Below are positions 1 to 10,258 of a stretch of 64,000 bases of DNA, one piece after another. The notes beneath the pieces are model-generated. The model saw only the letters and a program-made list of their open reading frames with translations, did not search any database and was not told the DNA's origin. Location: assembly GCA_020310875.1 (NCBI GenBank), contig CM035414.1, positions 199,221,760-199,285,759 on the forward strand, written 5' to 3'. Made by a program: the position numbers and the translations under genes. Source of the DNA: Ceratopteris richardii. Lineage: Eukaryota > Streptophyta > Polypodiopsida > Polypodiales > Pteridaceae. Numbering within the stretch: the first letter of the stretch is position 1; the number at the start of each line of letters is the position of its first letter.

Positions 1-654
1 CCATCTCAGCGTCCTCTATTGACATTTAACCTTGCATTGCTTCACATTCCATTGCATTGCTTCACAATCCCTTTGTTTGAGGACAAGCAATGATCAAGAT
101 TTCAAATAAGACTGTGAATTCTAAGTTGTGATATACAAAGAATTCAACACTATGGTTTGTTAAAGCTACACTCTCCATGGTATGTTTCTTCTTCTGCATT
201 TGCCGATGCTTTCATTGACAATCCATAGCTTCATTCTTGGATATCCTCAATCTCAACTTCATCGATTGGAAATCAACCTTCGCATGTATGTATAGCCATG
301 CACGAAACAAAGATGAACATAGCTTACAAGGAATAAAAGTGGTCATTCTGATTTTGGCCTGAAAGGTTTAAACGGACTTTCAGATTTAGGCTTATTGAAA
401 TAATCTCTGTTGTCAATCATTTGCTCTTCAGTGTCTAAATTATTTAGGCTTATTTAACTAATCTCTCTTGTCAATTATTTGTTCTTCACTGTCTTAATGA
501 TTTTGAACTAATGGATGCGATTAAGGAGGATTGTAATGAAACTCTAAATCCATGCTAAAATGAAATGATTAAAGCCAAATATGAAAGCATCATGAAGAAA
601 AATACATAAGAACGTGTAGATTATCAATAAAAGAATACAATGATTAAAATGAAG
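1..654. other. Gene-free AT-rich sequence with one half of a dispersed direct repeat
   Basis: No reading frame here resembles a known protein. About 325-510 is a diverged copy of the sequence at 1165-1380. Both contain a shared stretch reading TTTTGGCCT followed by AAAGGTTTAAA and repeats of TTATTGAACTAATCTCT. The rest shows nothing I can identify. Confidence 0.5.
325..510 (+). repeat. Direct repeat copy 1 (partner 1165-1380)
   Basis: This stretch and 1165-1380 share an order of short motifs: GATTTTGGCCT, AAAGGTTTAAA, TTAGGCTTATTGAA, TAATCTCT and CAATCATTTG. The copies are diverged and contain small internal reiterations of the TAATCTCT-TCAATCATTTG module. They flank a copia fragment at 655-850, so they could be a split host sequence or old terminal repeats of something unrecognised. 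Confidence 0.5.
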
Positions 655-850
655 TGGTAGTAGAGAATTAAAGGTAGTTTCCAAATGAGGTTGTCTCCAT
701 AGGACCACAAACATCACCATGGAAAAACTACAATTTATGAGCATCTCTAATTGAACTATCTTTTGGGAAGGAGCAACACTAAATTTTGCCCAAAATACAG
801 CCTTAAGAAACATGTTTAGAAGGAGCTTTGAGTTTGGGCAGAGAGGACAC
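655..850 (-). pseudogene. Ty1/copia integrase N-terminal fragment
   Basis: The sequence is colinear with 42720-42900 in the minus-strand copia element, where the same bases encode the GAG-pre-integrase zinc-binding region and the start of integrase (the GCILGKMQRSSF-like region). In both places the strings AAATTTTGCCCAAAATACAGCCTT or a close variant, and ACATGTTT, occur in the same order. No open frame survives and nothing else of the element is recognisable around it. It is a short, old copia relic, lying between the two direct repeats at 325 and 1165. Confidence 0.6.
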
Positions 851-1164
851 CAATTAGATCTCGATAAGGTGTAGTAAACGCATAAAATTCAGATGATGAA
901 AGATTTTATGCGACAAAAAATTGTTTATGTTAAATAAAAATAACATTGACCACTAATCGTCAATGGTTAAGGACACATGATTGTCCGAAGCCACCACCTT
1001 CATCTTCAGTCACTATTTATTGCATCATTAGAGAAGCCATCCTTACATTGCATGTAGAAGCATTAGGATAGAAGACTCATATGCATAATGTAGTTTAGAA
1101 AAATACATGTAGTCCTAGGATGCTGTGAAGCCTGAGGCAAAATTAGATTCCTCTAGAACGTTAC
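851..1164. other. Unassigned spacer
   Basis: This AT-rich sequence has no coding potential I can support. It may be a further degraded part of the copia relic immediately upstream, but I see no motif to prove that. Confidence 0.4.
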
Positions 1165-1380
1165 CGAGTAGCTTACAGGGGATGAAAATGATCCTTTTAG
1201 TTTTGGCCTCAAAGGTTTAAAGGGATTTTTAGATTAAGGCTTATTGAACTAATCTCTTTTTTCAATCATTTGCCCTTCATTGAACTAATATCTCTTTTCA
1301 ATCATTTGTTCTTCAATGTCTAATTGATTTGAGTTAATCATTTAGCCTTATTGAACTATTCTCTCTATTTGGGACTCTTT
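1165..1380 (+). repeat. Direct repeat copy 2 (partner 325-510)
   Basis: Diverged direct copy of 325-510, with one extra reiteration of the TTGAACTAATATCTCTTTTCAATCATTTG-type module. It ends directly before the start of the NC-domain pseudogene exon, so it could be sequence of the former intron of that gene. Confidence 0.5.
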
Positions 1381-1388
1381 TTGGCAGG

Positions 1389-2000
1389 AATCTACATTGG
1401 TGACAATAAAGTAATACATTTCACTACACAAGGGGGTAGTGAGATAGAGACAACAAAAACTTCAAACAAAACTTCTTTGTAGCTGTGTCCCATAAGACTC
1501 CTTCTGTTGTTTAGGATGCGGCCTAAATGGAGACAAAAATAATGATGTCAGGGTCTTAGATCTTGACTCGTTTCTTAATTGAGGGAAATTATATAGGTTT
1601 GAGTATCGTCTTGACAAAATGACTTTCTTTGTTCACCTTCAATGTGGAACATGCACACTTGTATAGGCTGATCCTGTTGAAGATGGGCTTTACTATTTAA
1701 GATGTGCTTCAGTGTTGAAGATGTGTTTAAGTGGCTTTGGAAGGTACAATCTCCTTCATAAATACTCTAAGGATTTTGCGATCTACTGTAAAACGGGACT
1801 TGTTGTGATGAACCAAATACAGGGCGGCAATACTGGGCAAGTTACTGCCCTTCATTCTCTATTAAGGAGTGGCGATTCTGTGGATTACGTTCGCAGCAAA
1901 TATCAAGTGGATCTTAGCAATCGAAAGGATGTTGTCAAAGTTGGAGTAGAGGATCTAGATATCAAATTGGGTTGGTCATCCTCATCAACCTTTGTGTGAA
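1389..2000 (+). pseudogene. NC-domain (LRAT-like) protein pseudogene, copy 1
   Basis: Plant NC-domain proteins carry an LRAT/NlpC-P60-type fold with an early His and a later NC (Asn-Cys) motif; their substrates in plants are not well defined. Here an exon-like start follows TTTTGGCAG at about 1388 and reads GIYIGDNKVIHFTTQ, the conserved His segment. After a frameshifted stretch, about 1596-1670 reads YRFEYRLDKMTFF and GTCTLV, matching the YLFEY and RGGTCT segments. From 1712 the frame reads RYNLLHKYSKDFAIYCKTGL, where the family has a NCEDFAIYCKTGL-like core. The catalytic Cys is lost (YSKDF), an in-frame TAG interrupts the GTCT block, and the frame ends in SSSSTFV at 1999. No first exon is visible. 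It is a decayed copy, homologous to 22770-23352. Confidence 0.75.
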
Positions 2001-2159
2001 GCTTGTCTAGTATCATCAACCTCCTCCTCAACGATATCATCATTGAAGTTATCTTTAATAAGGACATGTTTTAATAAGTAGCACTTTGATGATTGAATGT
2101 GCTTGTGTTAAGCACATCATGTGTGTTCATCTAATGTTTTGCATATTCGTTATAGGAGT
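2001..2159. other. Tail of NC pseudogene and short spacer
   Basis: Up to about 2075 the sequence still matches the reverse complement of 22770-22850 (GTGTGAAGCTTGTC, ATCATCAACCTCCTCCTCAA, GAAGTTATCTTTAATAAG), so the homology block extends past the stop codon of the NC frame. Beyond that there is an unassigned 80-bp spacer. Confidence 0.5.
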
Positions 2160-2950
2160 TGACAGTGGGTCATCGTTGGATTATGGATATCTTCATGGAT
2201 TAGTTGCATTGTTGGACTTATAGGGATGCGATACAATCATTTCATAGGAGCATCTACGATGAGGTGAGATAAAGAATTTGTTTGGTGCTTTTTAGTTGTT
2301 TTTTATAATAATCATGTCAATTTGTCTCATTTCATGAATGTGGTTTGTTGTGAAACTTTCGATATGGTTTGATCCCTAAGGGAATGTGTACGGTAGTGGT
2401 GTGCCACAGTTTTGTCTTTGGCTTGTATATGGATGTGGTCCATTAAAATTTTGTATTTGTTTTCTATATGACAGTTGTTTGCCACATTTTGTATTTGGCT
2501 CATATATGGCAGTGGTTTGCCACACTTTTGTACAGGGTTCATTTATGGAATATATATATCTTTTATACATGGTTCATCTATGGAGTATCTCTTTTATATA
2601 TGGTTCATGGTTCATTTTTCTCATCTCTTTTATGTTCATGTATTTTGTTTTATCAAATCATGTTCTGGTTGCAAATCATGTAAACCCGAAATTGGCAACC
2701 ACTAGAGTACATGTCATATTTACTCGATTTCTTCTTGGGCATAGTGTATTGTCTTTCGCTACACAATAACATGGTAATTCTAATGTGGAAAGAGACAACA
2801 CACTCTATCCAAAAAATATTTTTTTTAGATATGGTCGTCAGTATATGCGATGGTATGAGCATTGGTATGTCCAAGGATATTCCAATGCCTATACTCATGG
2901 TTTTTCCCAGGGACTTACGAATGCTTATATCGACTATTGAATACTGACAT
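2160..2950 (+). mobile_element. Truncated CACTA transposon right-end remnant
   Basis: This region is colinear with the end of the full-length CACTA element (about 21380-22010). The remains of its last coding exon (CATGGATTAGTTGCATTG, then GATGAGGTGA) are followed by the same non-coding block with reiterated TGGTTTGCCACA-TTTTGTA modules (2380-2545). Next come the GGGCATAGTGTATTGTCTTTCGC segment and a decayed subterminal array of GGTATGAGCATTGGTATG-type units (2840-2935). The terminal inverted repeat is missing: homology stops near 2950. It begins at nearly the same element position as the remnant at 23375-24256. No transposase remains. Confidence 0.7.
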
Positions 2951-3689
2951 GCATACAATAGAGTTTTATTTAAAGTCACCCAAGTATGTGGATCCTAGTT
3001 TCTAAGATATGTATCATTATCAATGGGCATCAAAATAATTCTTCAAATTTTCTCTGATATCATCAATTGAAGAAACATGTTCTACTAGATCTTCATCTAG
3101 AATCACTAGATTTCCTTTGTATATTTCATTCTCAACCTCTATTTCATCACTTGAGACCTGGTAGATATCTTTAAATCCTAGCTAGAATCATGCATTGCTT
3201 CTTCATTTGCTTGATTTCCCTTTTTTATATGCAAAGAGTTTATCAAAGTAGGGGAAGCCTCATCTGGTTTTTTTCTTTGGGTTTGCTAGACTTTGTTTTG
3301 TTTTATGTTTGTTGATTGTTTTGTTTAAGCTTGCTTAGCTTCCTCTAGATCCTTTGATCCTCCTTCTTTGAGGTTTGTGTATTCATGAAGGATCTAACCA
3401 TTGTCAAGACATCTACTCAATCATGGCAACCCGAATCCTTAGAGATTACATCAACTACACTTGTAGGATTTTCTTAATAGCACTCATCATTGTTATGTAT
3501 GTATAGCCCGTGTGTTTTGGCTTTATTCTCGAATGGGGACTATAAAAAATTATGAAATTGAACATTATCCATGATTGATGATATGCTTGGCATCTGAGTA
3601 TCATTTCCATTTGTTTGAAGATCGGCTCTCCAATCATTTAGAAATTTGTCAATTGCTTCTTGCTTCTTAACGTATCTTCTTACAACATC
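2951..3689. other. Unassigned AT-rich sequence
   Basis: At 2960-3000 the string GAGTTTTATTTAAAGTCACCCAAGTA resembles 22290-22320, just outside the right end of the full CACTA element. The remainder has no open frame resembling a known protein. It may be upstream or downstream sequence of the gag relic at 3690-4160. Confidence 0.4.
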
Positions 3690-4160
3690 ATGAATCTGTA
3701 TCCAATCCTATGTGAGTCCCGATTTGGAATCCATGTCTTGCAAGAGTGGAATTATTTCCTCTCAGGCTTTAACATCTAATGCTTGTAGAAAAAAGAACAC
3801 TCTTTCATGCATCAAACATTGTTTATCATGCTCAGACATATCTTCAAATTGTTTCTCAAACTCTCGTTTAATTTCTAGGATTTTTTGGTCCTTGAGCATA
3901 TGAATTTACCTCAAGAAAGATCTTTGAGGCACTTTATTTATGTCCTCTAGCATGAACTGCTTGAGGACTATTCCTCTATATCGGGACCATGTGGTTTGTT
4001 TTAGTGTCATGAGCTGCGATCATGTAGGTCAAATCAACACCGACGTACTTTTCCTCGAGTTCACTCTCTTTACAAAACTTGGATATATTTTCCCCATTAA
4101 AAAGTTTTCATCGCTTTGATAATCGCTCATTAAGCGACTAGATAGCTCTTTGTCATCTAT
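3690..4160 (-). pseudogene. Retrotransposon gag-like fragment
   Basis: Read on the minus strand, 3900 down to 3690 encodes a stretch containing MHERVFFFLQALDVKA, then a stop, EEIIPLLQDMDSKSG, DWIQIHDVVRRYVKKQE and DKFLNDW. The order (a FLQALD block, a PLLxDMDSxSGL block, a DW block, a VRRxVKxQE block) resembles a gag-like capsid region seen in plant Ty3-type elements; that match is from memory of the pattern. Upstream, 4160-3990 reads FNGENISKF and further residues with stops. There is no zinc knuckle or pol nearby. It is a decayed isolated fragment, and the family is uncertain. Confidence 0.45.
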
Positions 4161-4889
4161 CCCGTTGCTGAAAGCGTAAGAACTGAGCTAAAATGTCATC
4201 CATGTTCGATGTGCTAAATTCATCAATGTTTAGTCATCAACTAGATTGATCAAAATGCTAGCTCTATAGTTTATTTGCCCCTTCTTTCACATTGCGTTCA
4301 CTAGGTATGTCCTGAGTTCCTTGAAAGGAGGTAGGTAGTAAGATGTAGAGTTAGATTTGTGAGTCTATGGAGGCACACAATTAAGAGGAAAAAACAAGTT
4401 GTATTTGTGCACAATGGCAACAAGTATCTTATTGAAGTTTTGTTTCCATTACTCTCTGCGTTGATGCCTTTCTACCATCATATCCTCATAACCTGCACAA
4501 TTTTGTTTAAAATACGTCTCCGGTCTCTATACAAAGTGCAAAGAACGTCCATTTACATTTAAGAAAATGTGATGCTATCCAATGCATCGTTAAGCCACCA
4601 ATTAAGATAACAAAACATTTCCTCTTGTGTTAAGCCAACGGCATCTCGTTTGTCAATTGCTCTTACCTGTCCATACCTAAAGAGCATCATACAGCATAAA
4701 TATATTTGTGGTAAAATAATAACACATTAGAGAGTTGCCATTTGACATAAAGGGGATTCCTTCGAAAGAACGGGCGTAAGGGTTTTCAAAGACTTTTCAA
4801 CATTTTCATTCTCTCTACTTCAGTCCCAAAGCATAAGATTATATTCACTTACATTTTTCTTAAAAAACATTTATATACAAAATGGATCA
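4161..4889. other. Unassigned AT-rich sequence
   Basis: No coding signal, terminal repeat or tandem repeat is recognised. It probably contains the junction at which the truncated LINE inserted, but I could not see its target-site duplication. Confidence 0.35.
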
Positions 4890-4904
4890 TTTTCATTATG
4901 CCTC

Positions 4905-5809
4905 CTTTATACTAAATGGATTATAGCTTCTACCATAGCCAGAAGACTTAGTCCCATGATGAAACACTTTATCCTCCCTGAATAAAAAGGTTTCATCAAA
5001 GGTAGATACATCCTTGATGCTATTATTTCTCTTTGGGAAGGTATAGACAATGCTAAAGACTTGGGCCAAAGTTTTTTTTTCTTTACGATTGACTTTGATA
5101 AGGCTTATGATAGAATTGAATGGGATTTTATTCTCCAATCTCTTCAAGACCTGGGAGGTGGCAAAAGACTCATCAGAAATATTAGCACTCTCTTTGGCAA
5201 TGCTTGTTCTAGGGTTGCCATCAATGGCCATATCTCTGATCCTTTTACTCTTAGTAGATCCATCAGACAAGGCTGCCCTCTTGCTCCCTTGCTCTTTGCA
5301 ATTGCTAGTGATGCTTTAGGTTGGCTTGTTAAAGATGCTATGAACAATGGTACTATAAAAGGAATCAATGTGCTTAACTCCCCTTCCCCTCCTGGGCTCC
5401 AAATGTTTGTTGATGATACTAATGTTATTCTAAATGCTAATGATCTTTCTGTAAACAAATTTCTGGAATGTTTAGAGATTTTTGTCTTGCTAGTGGTTCC
5501 AAAGTTAACCATTCCAAAACTGGATTGAAAGCTTCTAATGAAACTATTCCTGAATGTGTTTCTAGACTTGGATGTAACATTATCAAAGATGGAGAGATCT
5601 TTAGATTGTTGGGGATTCCCATGGGTTTCCAGATTTCTTTTGCTCAAAGGTGGGAATGGGTGGTGGAAAGGTTTAAAAAACACTTGTTGTACTGGTATGA
5701 TACTAACAGTTCCCTCCCTCATAGAACTTTTGTTCTCAATCATTACATCCTTCCTAAATTGGTCTATTTTCTGGCTTGTTGGTCTCCTTCTAATAAGCAA
5801 CTTGGATAG
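4905..5809 (+). pseudogene. LINE reverse transcriptase fragment
   Basis: The frame opens with ASTIARRLSPMMKHFILPE, then a TAA where the family has Gln, then KGFIKGRYILDAI. This is the fingers region of L1 reverse transcriptase. FDKAYDRIEWDF (near 5090) is the motif A block carrying the first catalytic Asp. RQGCPLAPLLF (near 5265) is the next block, and MFVDDT (near 5405) holds the catalytic DD pair with Val where FADD is usual. At about 5470 the frame shifts by one base and continues with LASGSKVNHSKTG and GIPMGFQISFAQRWEWV to a stop at 5807. It would copy element RNA at the nicked target; it cannot be made as one protein now. Confidence 0.85.
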
Positions 5810-5907
5810 GTTATCTGTTTAGCCAGGAACTTCTTATGGGGAAGTAAGTCTTTTCTAGCACTAATCTGTCTCTATCTTGCTTTCAGGTAATTCAAAAACA
5901 CAGAAAC

Positions 5908-6633
5908 ATGCTGCTGGAAAAGATGGATAGGTGGCATAGGAAAAAGGTTGACCTGGTGGATACTGCTAATGTCATTTTCAAACAGTTCAAACATGACAAA
6001 GGGTCTGCTGCTCAAATCCTGAAAAAGCTCAACTCTAGGTGGCAGGTGAATTGGTCCACACCCCAGTGGACTTACAGATTTAAAGCTCTGTGGGCTCTTC
6101 CTGATTGTAGAAAGCATTCATTTCTCCAGTGGAGGATGCTGCACCATGGCCTTTGGACTGGTCATAAAGTCAGGAAAATTTTTAATAGTGGTGGGTCCTG
6201 TATATTTTGTGACCTTGTGGAGGATGTTTCACACCTCTTCTTTGAATGCCATCATGCCAAAAAATTCTGGTCTGCTGTGGAGAACTATCTGCTAGTGAAT
6301 GGTCTCCCCAAACTTAGTAAAATGGAGGCGATTCTTGGTTGCTGTAAACACTTGGATATTTTGCTGTGGAATATTTGGAGGGGCTATATTCTTTGGAACA
6401 TATGGCTCAGTAGGAATGAGGCTACCCTTGGTAGCAGAAAAAGGAACTACCTCATCACTTTGCCTGTTATTCTGAAAAATGCTTCTCTATCTTGTATTAG
6501 GAGAATCAGAGATGCTTCTTGTAATAACTATGATGTCTACAAGATTTTGTCTGAAAATTCTCCCTCTAGATGGAGAAAACTGTTAGCTGAAGAGTACTCT
6601 TGTAAAAGGTTGGACATGTATTTCTCCTTGTAA
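5908..6633 (+). pseudogene. LINE C-terminal zf-RVT region
   Basis: 241 residues are open from the first Met. WALPDCRKHSFLQWRMLHHGL and CIFCDLVEDVSHLFFECHHAKKFW form the zinc-binding reverse transcriptase region (C-x2-C ... H-x4-C) found at the C terminus of plant L1 ORF2. Between the previous block (5809, with a decayed ARNFLWGSKS at about 5825-5850) and this one, a part of the usual thumb/connection region is missing, so an internal deletion is likely near 5885-5905. The stop at 6631-6633 is followed by the short 3' UTR. Confidence 0.8.
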
Positions 6634-6760
6634 TTGGTCCTCTGGGTCAGGTGTCTCCTGCCCAAGGCACACTGTATACGGCCACCATTAATAAAAATTT
6701 TCCTTGTTCTTTCACAAAAAAAAAAAAAAAAAAAAACCCATTTCCAGGAGGTACATTTTA

Positions 6761-7232
<472 letters not shown>

Positions 7233-7235
7233 GTT
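7233..7235. repeat. CACTA target-site duplication, left (GTT)
   Basis: GTT directly abuts the left CACTA terminus. The same three bases follow the right terminus at 22202-22204. Confidence 0.85.
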
Positions 7236-7254
7236 CACTACAACATATGAGGGG
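7236..7254 (+). repeat. CACTA left terminal inverted repeat
   Basis: CACTACAACATATGAGGGG. The first 10 bases are matched exactly at the right end of this element. All 19 match, inverted, the terminus of the other CACTA remnant at 24238-24256, so the right end of the full element has drifted after position 10. Confidence 0.9.
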
Positions 7255-7525
7255 CATACCGACGCTGCATATACCGACGGTCATAGCCGGCGTCGGTATA
7301 GTCCTCGGAAAATCTCACTAAAAGATACCGTCGGTCAAGTGACCGTCGGTATGACCATTTTAAACGGATTGTCGGTGTGGCCCGCAGCCACCGGTATAAG
7401 CGTCGGTATATGCGTCGGTATGAGCGTCGGTATGAGCGTCGGTATAAGCGCTGGTAATTTACTGGGAACTATCGATGTGTATACTGACGTCCATACCGGC
7501 ACCTATACCGGCGACGAGTTTTAAA
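7255..7525 (+). repeat. CACTA left subterminal repeat array (CGTCGGTAT / ATACCGACG)
   Basis: The stretch contains more than ten degenerate copies of CGTCGGTAT or its inverse ATACCGACG. They include a tight direct run at about 7399-7447 (AGCGTCGGTATGAGCGTCGGTATG) and an inverted pair around 7329-7353 (ACCGTCGGTC ... GACCGTCGGT). In En/Spm elements, subterminal repeats bind the accessory TNPA-type protein; that role here is by analogy. A frame across 7339-7524 is made of these repeats and is not a gene. Confidence 0.85.
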
Positions 7526-7863
7526 CATATCGTGAACCCGAGAGCAAAACTTCACATTTTTGCAGGTGTTTGAGTACTGTTGGTCTACTGTCGAACTTGC
7601 GCGCGTGAACCTGCATTGTCTTGTGCACACGCACACACACACGGATCTCTCTCTCTACACACACACATTCTCTCTCGGCTTAGATATCACAACTTGGTAA
7701 GTGCTGCGCGTACTGTTAGCATTTGTGTTTCTCTATGCTTTAGGGTTTCTAATTTCTCTTTTCGTTGATTTTGCAGAAGTTCTTTCGTGTCAATTGTTTG
7801 GAATTGCACGAGAGAGGACGTACATTACACTTTGTCGACAACGATTCAAAGAGGGAACTACCA
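7526..7863 (+). other. Predicted 5' untranslated exons of the CACTA transposase gene
   Basis: Two good splice-site pairs suggest a 5' leader. TTG/GTAAGTG at 7697 pairs with TTTTGCAG at 7776 (80-bp intron). The next exon 7777-7863 ends at CTACCA/G-GTAAGTG-like sequence at 7864, which pairs with TATTGTAGCAG at 11406, directly before the transposase ATG. A CT/CA-rich tract at 7625-7680 lies in the first exon. This is inferred from splice consensus only; the transcription start is not known. Confidence 0.45.
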
Positions 7864-7934
7864 GTAAGTGATTCTTTTATTTGCTATTGATAGAGAGAGA
7901 GAGAGAAAGAAAGAGAGAGAGAAGAGAAAGGAAG

Positions 7935-8520
7935 ATACACATTAATTTACACATGCATACATACACACATACATGTACACACATGCATGCTTACATACAC
8001 AGACCTATACGCACATGCATGTTTACATACACACACACATATACACACATGCATGCATACACACACACATAAATTTACACACATGCATACACACACACAT
8101 GCATACACACATACATACGCACACATATATACACATATGCATACATACACATACACACACACATATACACACATACATACATACACGCATATATACACAC
8201 ATATACACACATGCATGCATACATACACAGACATATACACACATGCATGTATACACACATATATACGCACATGCATACATACACACATATACACACATGC
8301 ATGTATACATACACACACATGTATACACATGCATACACATACACACACATACACATACATGCATGCATACATACACACACGCGCACACACATGCACACAC
8401 ATGCATGCCTACATACACACACATACACATACACACACATTATACACATGTATACACACACACACATGTACACATGCATACATACACACACATATATACA
8501 CACATGCATATACAGAAATA
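7935..8520. repeat. Cryptic CA/TG simple-sequence block
   Basis: About 590 bp of ACACACATGCATACATACAC-type sequence: an alternating purine-pyrimidine tract with interspersed ATGCATGC palindromes. All frames are open on both strands because the repeat lacks stop triplets. The resulting His/Thr-rich and Cys/Val-rich frames are artefacts. Alternating tracts of this type can adopt Z-form DNA. Confidence 0.9.
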
Positions 8521-10258
8521 TACATATTTTAGGTCTAGATATTTAAAATTAAGGTTTTGGGGTTTAGTATTTCAGATTTAAGTCTAAGTCTCTCTGATTA
8601 GGGTTTTAGGATTTTAATACGTAGATAACATATATACACAAACACACATATACATATAATACATACATACATGTAGATACACATGCATAGAAAAATATAC
8701 ATATTTTAGATTTAAATCTTTAAGATTAGGGTTTTAGGGTTATAAGACCTACATAGTATATATGCACTCATATACATAAACATGTAATACATATATACAT
8801 GTATATACACATGTATACAGAAATATACATATTTTAGGTCTAGATATTTAAGATTAGGGTTTTAGGGTTTAGTATTTCAGATCTAAGTCTAAGTCTTTCT
8901 GATTAGGGTTTTAGGATTTTAATATGTATATAACATATATACACAAGCACACATATACATATAATACATACATACATGTAGATACACATGCATACAAAAA
9001 TATACATATTTTAGATTTAAATCTTTAAGATTAGGGTTTTAATTAAATAAATATAACTAAATATATAAAATGAAATATATAAAAATAAAAAAATCTGAAT
9101 ATATACATAAATATATATATAGAATAAGATACTTATATACATAAATAAATATAAAAAGAACTAGTGTTTTAAATAATTTAATTAAATATATATAATTAAA
9201 TATATAGGATTAAATATATAAAAATAGGATTATGTAAGGAAAAAAAATTGAATATATAAATAAATATATATATAAAATAAGATAATTATATACTAGTGTT
9301 TTAAATAATTTAGGGTTTTAGGGTTTAGTATTTCATATTTAAGTCTAAGTCTTTCTGATTAGGGTTTTAGGATTTTAATACGTAGATAATATATATACAC
9401 AAGCACACATATACATAATGCATACATACATGTAGATACATATGCATACAAAAATATACATATTTTAGATTTAAATCTTTAAGATTAGGGTTTTAGGGTT
9501 ATAACACCTACATAATATATATGCACACATACACATGCACATATAATACATATATACATGTATATACACATGTATACAGAAATATACATATTTTAGGTCT
9601 AGATATTTAAGATTAGGATTTTAGGGTTTAGTATTCAGATTTAAGTGTAAGTCTTTCTGATTAGGGTTTTAGGATTTTTATATGTAGATAACATATATAC
9701 AAAAACACACATATACATATAATACATACATACATGTAGATACACATGCATACAAAAATATACATATTTTAGATTTAAATCTTTAAGATTAGGGTTTTAG
9801 CGTTATAACACCTACATAACTTATATGCACACATACACATGCACATATAATACATATATACATGTATATACACATGTATACAAAAATATACATATTTTAG
9901 GTCTAGATATTTAAGATTAGGGTTTTAGGGTTTAGTATTCAGATTTAAGTGTAAGTCTTTCTGATTAGGGTTTTAGGATTTTAATACGTAGATAACATAT
10001 ATAGACAAACGCACATATACATATAATACATACATACATGTAGATACACATGCATACAAAAATATACATATTTTAGATTTAAATCTTTAAGATTAGCGTT
10101 TTAGGGTTATAACACCTACATAACATATATGCACACATACACATGCACATGTTATACATATATACATGTATATACACATGTATACAGAAATATACATATT
10201 TTAGGTCTAGATATTTAAGATTAGGGTATTAGGGTTTAGTATTTCAGATCTAAAATTT
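8521..10258. repeat. Tandem array of about 304-bp units with TTTAGGG-like motifs
   Basis: The unit is built of two related halves. Each has a TACATACATG...ACACATGCATAC...AAATATACATATTTTAG block followed by TTTAAGATTAGGGTTTTAGGGTT. The phrase ATATTTTAGATTTAAATC recurs at 8703, 9006, 9460, 9764 and 10068. The last three are spaced by exactly 304 bp, the first two by about 304 bp, and the larger gap holds an AT-rich insert (about 9040-9310). The telomere-like words (GGGTTTTAGGG) occur once or twice per half unit and never as a pure run. Confidence 0.85.

Larger units (their letters stand above)
4890..6736 (+). mobile_element. 5'-truncated L1-type LINE with poly-A tail
   Basis: A plant L1-clade non-LTR retrotransposon lacking ORF1 and the endonuclease domain. 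It starts inside the reverse transcriptase, runs through the zf-RVT region to a stop at 6633, and has a short 3' UTR ending in ATTAATAAAAATTTTCC and 21 A residues (6716-6736). Target-primed reverse transcription typically leaves this 5'-truncated, poly-A-ended structure. The flanking duplication was not found, perhaps because the TA microsatellite right after the tail has altered the 3' flank. The coding region has an in-frame stop, a frameshift and an internal deletion, so it is dead. Confidence 0.85.

Noticed and set aside
5144-5800. 218-codon minus-strand frame
   Set aside because: Antisense of the LINE reverse transcriptase, which has clear domain motifs on the plus strand.
7935-8520. CRISPR-like array
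   Set aside because: Repeats are simple dinucleotide-type without fixed repeat and spacer lengths, and the DNA is plant nuclear.
7947-8581. Long His/Thr- or Cys/Val-rich frames on both strands
   Set aside because: Direct translation of CA/TG simple repeats.
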